NCBI RefSeq assembly: GCF_004138165.1
Contig: NZ_RYFF01000007.1
Coordinates: 1-64,000, forward strand
Reading direction: 5' to 3'
From: Candidatus Chloroploca sp. Khr17
Lineage (GTDB): Bacteria > Chloroflexota > Chloroflexia > Chloroflexales > Chloroflexaceae
Length of the DNA: 64,000 nt
The notes below the pieces were generated by a model, which did not search any database, had not been told where the DNA came from, and saw only the letters and a list, made by a program, of their open reading frames with translations. The translations under genes and the position numbers were made by a program. Positions within the stretch are counted from its first letter, which is position 1, and each line of letters starts with the position of its first letter. Of the stretch, positions 7,355 to 16,600 are shown in pieces.

Positions 7355-9382
7355 CTACAGCATCCCCTTCAACTCTTCAGCAGCTTTGCGGTTCATCCCC
7401 GGCACAGCCGCCAGTTCTTCGATGCTGGCCTTACGGATGCCGTCAAGTGAGCCAAAGGCTTTGATCAGGGCTTTTTTGCGTTTGGGGCCGATGCCAGGGA
7501 TCGTATCGAGCGAGGAACTGAGGCTTGCTTTGCTCCGCACTTTGCGATGATAGGTGATCGCAAACCGGTGCGCCTCTTCGTCAATGCGCTGCACCAAGCC
7601 AAGCACAGGGCTATTGCGCTCAAGCACAATAGCCTCGGGTTGATGAGCAAGCACCAGATCAAACCGATTGCGGTCAGGCCCCTTGGCGACACCGGCAAGT
7701 GGGATGCGTTCAAAGCCAAGACTCTTGAGCGCATCAAGGGCCGCATTGACCTGGCCGCGCCCTCCATCAACCAGCAGCAGGTCGGGAAGATCCGCCCATT
7801 TCGCCAAGGCTTCGTCGCGCTCGGCATCGCTGGCCCCGGGTGCGGCCACACTGTCCGCAGCATCATCAGGGTCGCCTGCGCCAGTGCTCACTCCCCCAAA
7901 AAGATCAGCCTGAACCAACTGAACTTCGTCGTTGGTCGCGGACTCCTCACTGGAGAGCGCTTCGGCGGCCCGCTTGAAGCGACGCACCAGCACCTCGTGC
8001 AGCGAAGCGACATCATTGGCCCCAGTCACCGTCTTGATCTTGAAACGCCGATAGGCCGACGGGCGCGGCTCGCCGCGTTCAAAGACGACCATGCTCGCAA
8101 CCGAGTGCTGGCCCTGCGTGTTCGAGATATCGTAGCACTCGATGCGCTGCGGAAGCGTGGCGAGATCGAGCAGATCACGTAACGCACTCAGGCCAGCCAC
8201 CGCCCGCTGTTCGCTATTGAGCCACTGCTGGCGCACCTCTTCGAGCTTCTGGTGGGCATTTTTGGCCGCCAGTTCGATCAATTGCTTCTTTTCGCCCCGA
8301 CGCGGCACACTCAACTCGACCCGATGCCCCGCCTTCTGCTCGAGCCACGACGCAATGATCATCGGCTCTTCGATATGATCGGCGAGCAGTAGGGTCGGCG
8401 GCACGTTGGGCGCGTGATCGTAAAACTGCGTAATAAATGACGCAAGCAGATCGGCATCAGTCTCGTCGTCGGTCCCCTGCAGCGTGAAGGGCTCGGCATT
8501 GACCAGTTTGCCCCCACGAATAAAGAGCACCTGCACAACGGCGCTGCCATCTTCGCGGGCAAAGGCAATGACATCCTGGTCTTCATCAACCGTACGCAGC
8601 ACCTGCTGGCGTTCCGAAATCTTCTCAATCGCCTGCAACCGATCACGCACATAGGCCGCCCGCTCAAACTCCAGCGCATCGCTGGCCTGCTCCATCTGAC
8701 GACGCAAATCGCGCACAACCTGATCCGTCTTGCCTTCAAGAAACCGGCAGACCGCCTCGATCGTGGCACGATATTCGGCCTCAGTGACGAGACCGGGCAC
8801 ACACGGGCCGAGGCAGCGTTTCATCTGGTGGTAGAGACAGGGGCGGCCCAGCTTGCGATAGTGCTTGAACTTATCATCCTTGCACTCGAAGGAAGGACGA
8901 AAAGCAAAGAGCCGATTGAGCAGATCGAGCGTCTTGCGCACCGAGCCGGCGCTTGCATAGGGGCCAAAATAGCGCGCCCCATCATCAGCCACCCGCCGCG
9001 TCGAAAAGACCCGCGGCCAGGTATCTTGCAACGTCACCTTGATATAGGGGTATGACTTATCGTCCTTGAGCAGAATATTGTAACGCGGGCGATGCTGCTT
9101 GATCAGATTCATTTCAAGGAGCAACGCCTCAAGCTCACTCTGCGTCACAATGATCTCGAAATCGGCGATATGACTGACCATCCGCCGTGTTTTAGCACTC
9201 AACCCACGGGGTGCCCCAAAATAGGATCGCATCCGATCACGGAGCCGTTTGCTTTTGCCGACATAGATCAACTGGCCCTGGGCATCCTTCCAGAGATAGA
9301 CTCCGGGGGTGTCGGGCACCAAGCGCAGGCGCTCATCAAAGGCGACCGGATCGGCGATAGCAGTAGCTGAAAAATCTGGCAT
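7355..9382 (-). CDS. uvrC: Excinuclease ABC subunit C
   Basis: 675 residues. UvrC cuts on both sides of a lesion in nucleotide excision repair with UvrA and UvrB. Domains in order: GIY-YIG nuclease (~20-100, here GVYLW...LIYVGKSKRLRDRMRSYF), a Cys-containing segment with CLYHQMKRCLGPCV, the UVR UvrB-binding helix pair (FERAAYVRDRLQAIEKI), the RNase H-like second nuclease (CYDISNTQG, LLLVDGGRGQVNAAL), and C-terminal helix-hairpin-helix motifs (IPGIGPKRKKALI, VPGMNRKAAEEL). The frame stays open a further 66 codons upstream, but MPDFSATA gives the normal start. TACAAT lies 7 bases before this ATG, so the mRNA may be leaderless. There is an insertion of low-complexity residues before the second nuclease block. 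Confidence 0.97.
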   Translation of the reverse strand: MPDFSATAIADPVAFDERLRLVPDTPGVYLWKDAQGQLIYVGKSKRLRDRMRSYFGAPRGLSAKTRRMVSHIADFEIIVTQSELEALLLEMNLIKQHRPRYNILLKDDKSYPYIKVTLQDTWPRVFSTRRVADDGARYFGPYASAGSVRKTLDLLNRLFAFRPSFECKDDKFKHYRKLGRPCLYHQMKRCLGPCVPGLVTEAEYRATIEAVCRFLEGKTDQVVRDLRRQMEQASDALEFERAAYVRDRLQAIEKISERQQVLRTVDEDQDVIAFAREDGSAVVQVLFIRGGKLVNAEPFTLQGTDDETDADLLASFITQFYDHAPNVPPTLLLADHIEEPMIIASWLEQKAGHRVELSVPRRGEKKQLIELAAKNAHQKLEEVRQQWLNSEQRAVAGLSALRDLLDLATLPQRIECYDISNTQGQHSVASMVVFERGEPRPSAYRRFKIKTVTGANDVASLHEVLVRRFKRAAEALSSEESATNDEVQLVQADLFGGVSTGAGDPDDAADSVAAPGASDAERDEALAKWADLPDLLLVDGGRGQVNAALDALKSLGFERIPLAGVAKGPDRNRFDLVLAHQPEAIVLERNSPVLGLVQRIDEEAHRFAITYHRKVRSKASLSSSLDTIPGIGPKRKKALIKAFGSLDGIRKASIEELAAVPGMNRKAAEELKGML

Positions 9383-9389
9383 ATGATCT

Positions 9390-9436
9390 ATTGTACCGCA
9401 GCTTTTCACCGAGTTGTCATCTATTTCGAGTATACT
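9390..9436. promoter_or_regulatory. Divergent promoter region, uvrC and phosphoesterase
   Basis: On the reverse strand TACAAT (9395-9390) is followed by 7 bases and the uvrC ATG, with ATGACA 19 bases upstream. On the forward strand TATACT at 9431-9436 lies 50 bases before the phosphoesterase start. The two genes share about 100 bp of upstream DNA. Confidence 0.5.
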
Positions 9437-9486
9437 AATAAGAGTGCCTTCCAGAGGTATTGGTGGCCGCAAGCCCCAGGAAAACA

Positions 9487-10434
9487 ATGACAACGACAAG
9501 CCAAAAACCCCGCCAGAAGGGGCGACGCTTTGACCCGAGCCCGGGCAAGATCCGCTATTCACGTCGCTGGATCGGCGCAACCGTCGCGGGTGGCATGCTC
9601 ACCACCGCCGCGCTAGCAACCGGTCGCCTGAAAACAACCGCCTTGCTGGCAAGCATCGGCGCAACCAGTCTGGCGTATGCTACCTTGTACGAGCCACGCA
9701 GCCCGCGGCTTGAACGCATCACCCTGAACCTGCCCAGACTTCCCCTGGCGCTTGACGGCCTCCGGATCGGCCAGATCAGCGACATGCACCTAGGCCTCCG
9801 GTATACGACCGAAAATAGCCGCTGGGCCGTCCACCAAATGGCCGTCGAAGAGCCTGATCTGCTCGTCTTTACCGGTGATTTTGTGAGCTACGAACACGCC
9901 ATTGCCGAACTGCCTTTTGTGCTCGAGGGCTTGCCCAGGGCACCGCTGGGGCGCTTTGCGGTTCCTGGCAACCATGACTACTGGGAAGGCGTGCCCGAGA
10001 TCAAGCAGACCCTGACCGATCTCGACATCGAGATGTTGATCAACGAGCATCGTCCGGTTACAATCGGGAAAGAGACCCTGGTCGTGGCCGGGCTTGATGA
10101 TATGTGGGACGGCGTACCCGATATCGAGGCCACCCTGCAACACGCCCCTCCACAGAGCGTCCGGCTCCTTCTGGCCCATTGTCCCGACGCCCTTGATTAC
10201 ATCAGTGGGCAGCGGATCGACGTCCAGCTTTCGGGGCACACGCATGGGGGGCATATGTGTCTACCAGGCTTAGGCTCATTCTGCCTGCCCCGCTTTGGCT
10301 GGCACTATGCAAGCGGCCATTTTCACGTCAACGAGACGCAACTCTATGTCAGTCGCGGGCTAGGCGGGCTACCCTTACGGCTCGGTTGCCCGCCCGAGGC
10401 CACGATCTTCACGCTCCAACGGGGGAGCGCATAA
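9487..10434 (+). CDS. Metallophosphoesterase, YaeI-like
   Basis: 315 residues of the calcineurin-like metallophosphoesterase fold. All metal-binding blocks are present: ISDMHLG, FTGDFVS, VPGNHDYWEG, LLLAHCPD and SGHTHGGH. The closest family is YaeI/YkuE, membrane-associated phosphodiesterases reported to act on lipid or UDP-sugar-lipid phosphodiesters; the substrate here is inferred only. The N-terminus has twin basic residues and a hydrophobic stretch (SRRWIGATVAGGMLTTAALA), which could be a Tat-like signal or membrane anchor. I chose the ATG at 9487, preceded by AGGAAA; an in-frame GTG at 9460 would add 9 residues. The next gene follows after 24 bp. Confidence 0.85.
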   Translation: MTTTSQKPRQKGRRFDPSPGKIRYSRRWIGATVAGGMLTTAALATGRLKTTALLASIGATSLAYATLYEPRSPRLERITLNLPRLPLALDGLRIGQISDMHLGLRYTTENSRWAVHQMAVEEPDLLVFTGDFVSYEHAIAELPFVLEGLPRAPLGRFAVPGNHDYWEGVPEIKQTLTDLDIEMLINEHRPVTIGKETLVVAGLDDMWDGVPDIEATLQHAPPQSVRLLLAHCPDALDYISGQRIDVQLSGHTHGGHMCLPGLGSFCLPRFGWHYASGHFHVNETQLYVSRGLGGLPLRLGCPPEATIFTLQRGSA

Positions 10435-10458
10435 ACACGTCATCCGAGGAACCAAGCT

Positions 10459-11442
10459 ATGTCATCATCTTCAGACGACCTTCAGAACGAACTGACCCGC
10501 CTCCAGCATCTTGTCGACCGACGGGACGCCATTCTCTCGGCGATGGCTGAAGTGTCACGCCTACTCTCACTTCACCTTGATCCGCTTGAAGAGGCCCCTC
10601 GGATGCTCGAATTGATAGGGCGCGCCCTCGAAGTGAGCCGTGCCTATATCTTTGTCAACGGTGAAAACGAGGCCGACGAACGCACCATAAGCCAGTGCGC
10701 CGAGTGGTCAGCACCAGGTTTCCCCCCCCAGATTGACAACCCCGATCTGCAAGACCTGCCTTACAAAGCGGCTGGGTATAGCCGATGGGAAACTCTGTTG
10801 AGCCAGAATCAACTCTTGTACGGCCTTGTGGCCGATTTTCCCGTTGATGAACACGAACTCCTGGTCAGTCAGGATATTCAATCATTGATCGTGGCCCCGA
10901 TCTTTGTCCACGACACCTGGTGGGGCTTTATGGGCTTCGATGATTGCACAACCAGCCATATCTGGGAACCAGTCGAAGCAGAGACCTTGCGGAGCCTCGC
11001 AGTCATGTTTGGCGTCGCCCTGCACAACCAGCAGATCCAGCAACAGATCCTCAACAGCCAGCACGAAATGCTGCGTGAACTCTCAACCCCATTGCTCCCG
11101 ATTGCCGACGAAATTATGGTTCTGCCACTGATCGGCACCATTGACCGTCAGCGTGCCGCCCAGGTCATGGAGACCCTGCTCGAAGGGGTAGCGCGCTACC
11201 AGGCCACCCTGGTCATTGTTGACATCACCGGGGTCGCTATGGTTGACACCCAGGTGGCGCAGACCCTAATCCAGGCAGCGCGGGCCGTGAAACTGCTCGG
11301 GGCGCGCGTCATGCTCACCGGGATTAAACCACAGATTGCCCAGACCCTCGTGCATCTTGATGTTGATCTCAGTGACATCAATATGCAGGGCAGCTTGAAG
11401 AGCGGCATTGCCGCCGCGCTGCAAACCATGCAGAAGGGCTAA
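10459..11442 (+). CDS. GAF-STAS sensor regulator (RsbR-like)
   Basis: 327 residues, soluble. A coiled N-terminal segment (~1-40) leads to a GAF domain (~45-200, with LEVSRAYIFVNG, SLIVAPIFVHDTWWGFMGFDD, LRSLAVMFGVAL), a helical linker (QQIQQQILNSQHEMLRELS) and a C-terminal STAS domain (~220-325, PLIGTIDRQRAAQVMETLLEG, VDITGVAMVDTQVAQTLIQAARA, LLGARVMLTGI). This is the layout of RsbR-type stressosome co-antagonists, where the STAS domain is controlled by serine/threonine kinases. Thr and Asp occur in the STAS loop (VDITGV, VDTQV). No partner kinase lies nearby. The ligand of the GAF domain is unknown. Confidence 0.85.
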   Translation: MSSSSDDLQNELTRLQHLVDRRDAILSAMAEVSRLLSLHLDPLEEAPRMLELIGRALEVSRAYIFVNGENEADERTISQCAEWSAPGFPPQIDNPDLQDLPYKAAGYSRWETLLSQNQLLYGLVADFPVDEHELLVSQDIQSLIVAPIFVHDTWWGFMGFDDCTTSHIWEPVEAETLRSLAVMFGVALHNQQIQQQILNSQHEMLRELSTPLLPIADEIMVLPLIGTIDRQRAAQVMETLLEGVARYQATLVIVDITGVAMVDTQVAQTLIQAARAVKLLGARVMLTGIKPQIAQTLVHLDVDLSDINMQGSLKSGIAAALQTMQKG

Positions 11443-11464
11443 TGTCGCAAGAAAGCTAGCAAGA

Positions 11465-12859
11465 ATGACGACAACTTTTGCTCCTATGGCCGCTCTTTCG
11501 CCCCTCGATGGGCGGTATCGTCGTGATCTGGCCGAATTGGCCGGGTATTTCAGTGAGGCGGCCCTCTTTCGCTATCGGGTACGCGTTGAAGTTGAGTATC
11601 TGATCTTTCTTTCCCGGGCGCAGGGGATCGCCTTTGTCCCCTCCCTCGACTCGCACCAACAGGCACGTTTACGTGCCCTCTATCGCGAGTTTACCGATGA
11701 GCATGCCGAAGCCATTGCCGCATGGGATCGCAAGGTCAACCACGATGTCAAAGCCGTCGAGTACTGGCTGCGTGAACAACTTGAGGGCTTCGGGCTGACC
11801 CATGTGCAGGAGGCTGTCCACTTTGCGCTGACGTCTGAGGATGTCAATAATCTGGCCTATAGCCTGCTGGTGCGGGATGCCCGTGATATGGTGATGGGGC
11901 CCGCGGTGGGGCAGATCATCGAGCGCCTGCGCCATCTGGCTGATACCGAGGCAACGACTGCGATGCTCGCCCGCACCCACGGGCAGGCGGCAACGCCAAC
12001 GACGTTCGGGAAAGAGATCAATGTCTTTTTTATGCGTCTGCGGCGTGCGAGCAATGCGTGCAAAGAGATCAAACTGACCGGCAAACTCAATGGTGCGACC
12101 GGCACCTTTGCGGCCCAGGTTGCCGCCTTGCCTGAGGTCGATTGGCTCAAGTTTTCCAAGGCCTTCGTACGTTCGCTTGACCTTGAACCGGTGCTCTTGA
12201 CCACCCAGATCGAACCGCACGATACGCTTGCGATGCTCTGCGATGCGCTCAAACACACCAATGTCATCATGCTCGATCTGTGCCAGGATATGTGGCGCTA
12301 TATCAGCGATGGCTACCTCGCTCAGGCGCTGCAAGCCGGTGAGGTCGGGTCATCAACGATGCCGCATAAGGTCAATCCCATCGACTTTGAAAATGCCGAA
12401 GGCAACTTGGGCATAGCCAATGCCCTGCTCGAACATTTTAGCCGGAAATTGCCCATCTCGCGCCTGCAACGTGATCTTTCAGACAGTACGGTGTTGCGCA
12501 ACCTCGGGGTCGCGTTTGGCTATAGCCTGCTCGGCTATCAGCGCACTCTGCGTGGCCTGCAGAAGATCGCCGTGCGCCACGAGACCATGCAGGCTGACCT
12601 GATGGCTCACCCCGAGGTGCTCGCCGAGGCTGTCCAGACAATCCTTCGCCGTGAGAACTATCCCGAACCGTACGAAGCCCTCAAAAACCTGACCCGCGGG
12701 CGGCCCCTCAGCCTGGAACTGCTCCGCGAGTTTGTGGCAAGCCTGACGGTGCGCGAAGAGGTCAAGGCCGAACTGCTGGCTCTTAGCCCCGAGCGCTATA
12801 CCGGCCTTGCCAATCGCCTCGCCTTGCTCCGCGATGAACAGGCCTTCGGTGGGTGGTGA
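11465..12859 (+). CDS. purB: Adenylosuccinate lyase
   Basis: 464 residues of the fumarase/aspartase superfamily, E. coli PurB subtype. It cleaves SAICAR to AICAR and adenylosuccinate to AMP in purine synthesis. Motifs: LSPLDGRYR near the N-terminus, KVNHDVKAVEYWLRE, TSEDVNNLAYSLL, ARTHGQAATPTTFGKE with a catalytic His, and the flexible signature loop GSSTMPHKVNPIDFENAEGN holding the catalytic Ser. The frame is open back to 11408 inside the previous gene; the ATG at 11465 gives the standard N-terminus, 22 bp after the GAF-STAS stop, with only a weak ribosome site. Confidence 0.96.
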   Translation: MTTTFAPMAALSPLDGRYRRDLAELAGYFSEAALFRYRVRVEVEYLIFLSRAQGIAFVPSLDSHQQARLRALYREFTDEHAEAIAAWDRKVNHDVKAVEYWLREQLEGFGLTHVQEAVHFALTSEDVNNLAYSLLVRDARDMVMGPAVGQIIERLRHLADTEATTAMLARTHGQAATPTTFGKEINVFFMRLRRASNACKEIKLTGKLNGATGTFAAQVAALPEVDWLKFSKAFVRSLDLEPVLLTTQIEPHDTLAMLCDALKHTNVIMLDLCQDMWRYISDGYLAQALQAGEVGSSTMPHKVNPIDFENAEGNLGIANALLEHFSRKLPISRLQRDLSDSTVLRNLGVAFGYSLLGYQRTLRGLQKIAVRHETMQADLMAHPEVLAEAVQTILRRENYPEPYEALKNLTRGRPLSLELLREFVASLTVREEVKAELLALSPERYTGLANRLALLRDEQAFGGW

Positions 12860-12935
12860 GGGATGCACCCCAATAGCCCGATTGCGCTAGTCGCACGCAC
12901 TCCTGGTACTAAGCCGTTCCCCTCCTTGTGGGCTA

Positions 12936-12965
12936 TTCACAGCAGGGCCTGTCGTAGCGTACAAT
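12936..12965 (+). promoter_or_regulatory. Promoter for a transcript upstream of hup
   Basis: TTCACA (12936-12941) and TACAAT (12960-12965) are separated by 18 bases, a good sigma-70-type match. No long reading frame follows directly; a structured segment and a terminator-like hairpin do. Confidence 0.55.
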
Positions 12966-12971
12966 AGCTAT

Positions 12972-13120
12972 GCGGTACGGAGATAGGTCTGGGAGTAAGG
13001 AAGGTGCTGCACCAGGCGTCAGGGGCCGCCTTTCATTCCCTAGCCAATAAGATTGACACCGCAAGCGCAGTCTGTCGTATCAGGATACGATGGGCTGTGC
13101 TTCTTTGTTAAAAGTTTTTT
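12972..13120 (+). ncRNA. Candidate structured small RNA of unknown family
   Basis: The segment lies between a good promoter and a terminator-like hairpin, with no convincing coding frame. Possible pairings: GCGGT (12972) with ACCGC (13058) closing the fold, GGGA (12991) with TCCC (13037), GGTG with CACC (13003-13013), and AGGCG (13014) with CGCCT (13027). A second domain has AAGCGCAG (13063) pairing with CTGTGCTT (13095) around TCGTATC/GATACGA, then a T run at 13115-13120. The predicted length is about 110-150 nt. I looked for the SRP RNA, tmRNA and RNase P signatures and did not find them; 6S RNA cannot be excluded. A leader for hup is the other option. Confidence 0.35.
13063..13120 (+). terminator. 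Terminator-like hairpin upstream of hup
   Basis: An 8-bp outer stem (AAGCGCAG/CTGTGCTT, one G-U pair) encloses a TCGTATC/GATACGA hairpin and is followed by a T-rich stretch ending in six Ts. Confidence 0.5.
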
Positions 13121-13238
13121 GCTTGTCAGATGCTTGCCACGACACTTTTTTAGCATTAGAAAGCGCTAGAACAGGTATAGTGCCGTCAAAAAAGGGATTC
13201 AAGGCATTACAATGCGACATGGGGCTTGACAAGTGCGG

Positions 13239-13244
13239 TATACT
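13239..13244 (+). promoter_or_regulatory. Candidate -10 box of hup
   Basis: TATACT 80 bases before the hup start. A GCGACA 19 bases upstream is the only -35-like hexamer. TTGACA at 13226 is too close to serve as its -35. Confidence 0.35.
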
Positions 13245-13323
13245 GCGTCCCGAAGGGCAAAAATCGCACGTCCGTAGAATACGTGGAAACTATCATTACT
13301 AGACCTTAAGGAGGACTGCACCG

Positions 13324-13608
13324 ATGCAGAAGACTGATTTTATCAAGGCCGTCGCCGAAAAAGCCGGGGTGTCGCAGAAGGAGACGAAGCTGGTCATTGA
13401 CTCGGCGCTCGATGTGATCACCGAGCAACTCGCCAAAGGCGAAAAGGTGACCTTGACGGGGTTCGGGACTTTTGAAGTTCGTCACCGTCAGCAGCGTGAA
13501 GGCGTCAATCCACAGACGCGTGAGAAGATCACGATCCCTGAAACCAAAACGCCCGGCTTTAGCGCCAGCAGTACGCTGAAAGAGGCTGTCAAGGGCGAAT
13601 CAGCATAG
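13324..13608 (+). CDS. hup: HU-family DNA-binding protein
   Basis: 94 residues, the usual HU length. HU dimers bind and bend DNA in the nucleoid. The start MQKTDFIKAVAEKAGVSQKET, the hinge GFGTFEVRHRQ and the DNA-binding arm region VNPQTREKITIPETKTPGF match the family; the C-terminus ends with a short EAVKGESA. A strong ribosome site, AAGGAGG, lies 10 bases before the ATG. It is preceded by a long 5' region with a promoter candidate and followed 40 bp later by the STAND-like gene. Confidence 0.97.
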   Translation: MQKTDFIKAVAEKAGVSQKETKLVIDSALDVITEQLAKGEKVTLTGFGTFEVRHRQQREGVNPQTREKITIPETKTPGFSASSTLKEAVKGESA

Positions 13609-13648
13609 GGCGGCACGCCTCTTCCAGGTAGCGCAGTGAGGTCGCGTT

Positions 13649-16600
13649 GTGGCTCCAGTAGCTCCGGCACTTGTCGCAATCGAGGGGTTGCCAATGCTGG
13701 CAGCCCCCCTCCAGCATGAGCTAGCTCGACACAAAGAGGCGCTCAAGACGGCGCTCGCCCATACCCACGAGCGGGCAAGGCTGTGCACGCGACTTGAACA
13801 GTACCTCGATGGTTCGCCAGGTGGCCTGATCCTCGTGGAAGGCCCACCTGGCAGCGGCGTGAGTACCCTCTTGGCCCAACTCGCGGTGCGCCGCCCCCTG
13901 CCCCTCTGGCAGTCCGCTGTGGCCGGGGCGCAGAGTCTGCATCTGCTCTACGCGCAGTTGGTGGCGTGCTATCGCCCAACGTTGCCGCTCGTTGATCCAA
14001 GCGTCACGACCGATCCTGCTGCGTTCGAACGCCTCGTCGCCGATATCGTGCGGCGCAACCCTCACCACCCGGTGGTTCTGGCCCTCGATGAGCTTACGCC
14101 GCCCGGCCAACCTCGCTATCCTGGCCCGTTACCCTTGCTCGTCGATCTTCCCCCGGGCGTGACCATCCTGCTTGGCTGTAGCCCAGGGGCAGCCCCGCCC
14201 TGGCGCCCGATCGCACGGTTGTGCCTACCTGGTGATGATCCTGACTCGACCCTGGTGCAGGCCCAGATCCTCCGGGCCATAGGCTGCCCTTCAAGCTGGA
14301 TCGGCCCCTTGTTACTCGCCGCCCAGGGCAATTTCCTCTATCTTCGGCTGGCCGTTGCTATGCTGCACACAAAACAGCTCGCGCTTCAGGCCTTGCCGCA
14401 GGGCCTTGAGGCCCTGTTGCTGCACTGGTGGGCCATGCTTGCCCCAGCCGAGCGTCAGTTGGCGCTGGTGCTGGCCGCCGCCGATGCACCGATCCCACCC
14501 AGCCTCGCGGCACTCGTGCTCAAGTACAATCCCATCCTGCTGCTTGCCAGGTGGCAACAAGGCAAGTTGCTTACGCTTTCATGCGAGGCGCGGGCCGGGC
14601 TTGATGGCGATGGAAGCCCCTTGCCACCGGTGCGCTCTGTCCGTTTTGCCCATCGGGCCATCCCTACCCTGGTTGCCCAGATCGCCCCGACCGAAGTAGC
14701 CCGGATGCATCAGAGCCTGGCTGAGTTGGCCGTACAACGCAACGTCACGGTTCCCCGCCACGATCAGCCAGGGCAGCAACCCGTCCGTCACGATGAACCA
14801 ACCGGACCATATCTGCGCCAGGCGTATGCACGGCATGCCGCCCTGGCCTCATCAACCATCCCCTCCGGGCAAAGGCCAGTTTCCACCGTGAGGCCCAGAC
14901 CAGCCAACGCTACTCCACATGAGTTTATGCTTGAGCCAGACCACGCCTGGGTACGTACCCACGAACGGAACGGCACCCTCTGGTATGCGTATGATGAACT
15001 GCGCTGGCGGTTGCGGATGCTGGTCGAAACGAGTATCTACCAGACAAACGAGTTGGGATCGCTAAGCGACCTGATCAGTACGGCGTTGCGTACGGGAACA
15101 TTAGCGAGCCGCGTACGCACGCTGGATCCAGCGATGGCCGCTGAAGCGTTTGTGCAGGCGATCGAGCACAGCGGCCGTGAGGTGGCCCTCAAACAGGTCA
15201 TGGACCAGGTCGAACGTCTTCCCGATGGGCTACAAAAAGCCGTCATCCTGCGGCGTCTTGGCGAGATCTGTTACGCCAACCGGATGCGTCCAACCGCGAT
15301 GCGCTTGCTCTCGCGAGCCCTCGATCTCGAAGCCAATCCCTTGTCACGCGCCTGGCACGAGAGCCGCGAAACGCTGCATATGGCCCTTGCCCGGGCAGCC
15401 CTGCGGCTCGGTGAAGTGGCGGCAACGCTGGCAATTACCGAGCGCATTGAACACCTCGAGCGTCGGGCGATGGTCGAGACCGAGGTTGTACGCCATCTGG
15501 TGACCCTGGGAGCTTGGGAAGAGGCATGCCACCTGGCCTGTGGCATGATGCACGAAACAATGGGCGCCTGGGCGCGCGCCGAGGTTGGGGTCGCCCTGGT
15601 GCGTGCTGGGCACCCCGATGGACAACGTTTGATTGACAGCAGTTCGCTCGCAACGGTTGTTGCCTGGGCCGAAATCGAACTCGCATGCAGCGAAGTCCAA
15701 CACGATGAAGCTGCCGCTCGCCAACGGATCGCCCGGCTCGCCACGCAGAGCCAGCGCGACCGCGGGTTGGCGGCGCTCACACGTACCCTGGCCGCACTCG
15801 GCAATGATGGGGCTGCGCTCAGTGCCGCCGAAAGCATCGTTGGCGTCGAGACACGGATTGCGGCCCTCATCGAACTGCGCCTCACCCTCAACGGCCTGGT
15901 CGCCATGCTCGCCCTGGAACAGGCAACCCGTGCGATCGGTGCGGTGAATGAGGCCGAACGCGCCCCACTGCTCGTGGCGCTCGCCGCTGCCCTCGCCATC
16001 CTGGGGCGGATCGAACGAGCGATCACGCTCGCCAACACCTTGCCCCCAGGCGAAGAACGCCATCGGGCAATGGCAAAAGTCGCTGTTGCGATGGTTCAGA
16101 CCGGTGCGTATGAAGCCGCTTATCGCCTCATGGAAAAGGTCGAGGACACAGATGAGCAAGCCTGGGTCTACACTGAATGGGCCCGTCATCTGGGGCTTAC
16201 CGGGCACTGGGACGAAGCCATGGCTCTGTGCCAGCGCATCCCCGACCCAACACAACAGGCCCATGCCATTGCCAACCTGAGCATCGAACAGGCCCGGAAT
16301 GACGACCCGCGCCTGGCCGTGCAAAAAGCGCTGACCATCACCTGGGCAGCCGAACGTACCCGTGCCCTGATCTTGATGGCACCGCACATGATTGCCGCCG
16401 GAGCCGACCACGAGGCCCTTGCCCTTGCCAACGATCCCTCGGTACTCGCACCGGGCGAGGATCGCGCCCGCTACCTAGCCGCCATTGGGACAGCCCAGGC
16501 CGAACAGGGACACACAATAGCTGCAGCAACCGTCATCGCCTCAATCCGGCGACCAGCCGAGCGCGCCCGTGCGGCCGCCGCGCTGATCTATGCACTCGCC

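Noticed and set aside
12966-13070. Possible SRP RNA
   Set aside because: The length fits but the conserved tetraloop and asymmetric-loop sequences of the signal recognition particle RNA are absent.
13090-13302. 70-codon open frame upstream of hup
   Set aside because: No ribosome site and no recognisable motif. It covers terminator and promoter sequence, so it is most likely chance.
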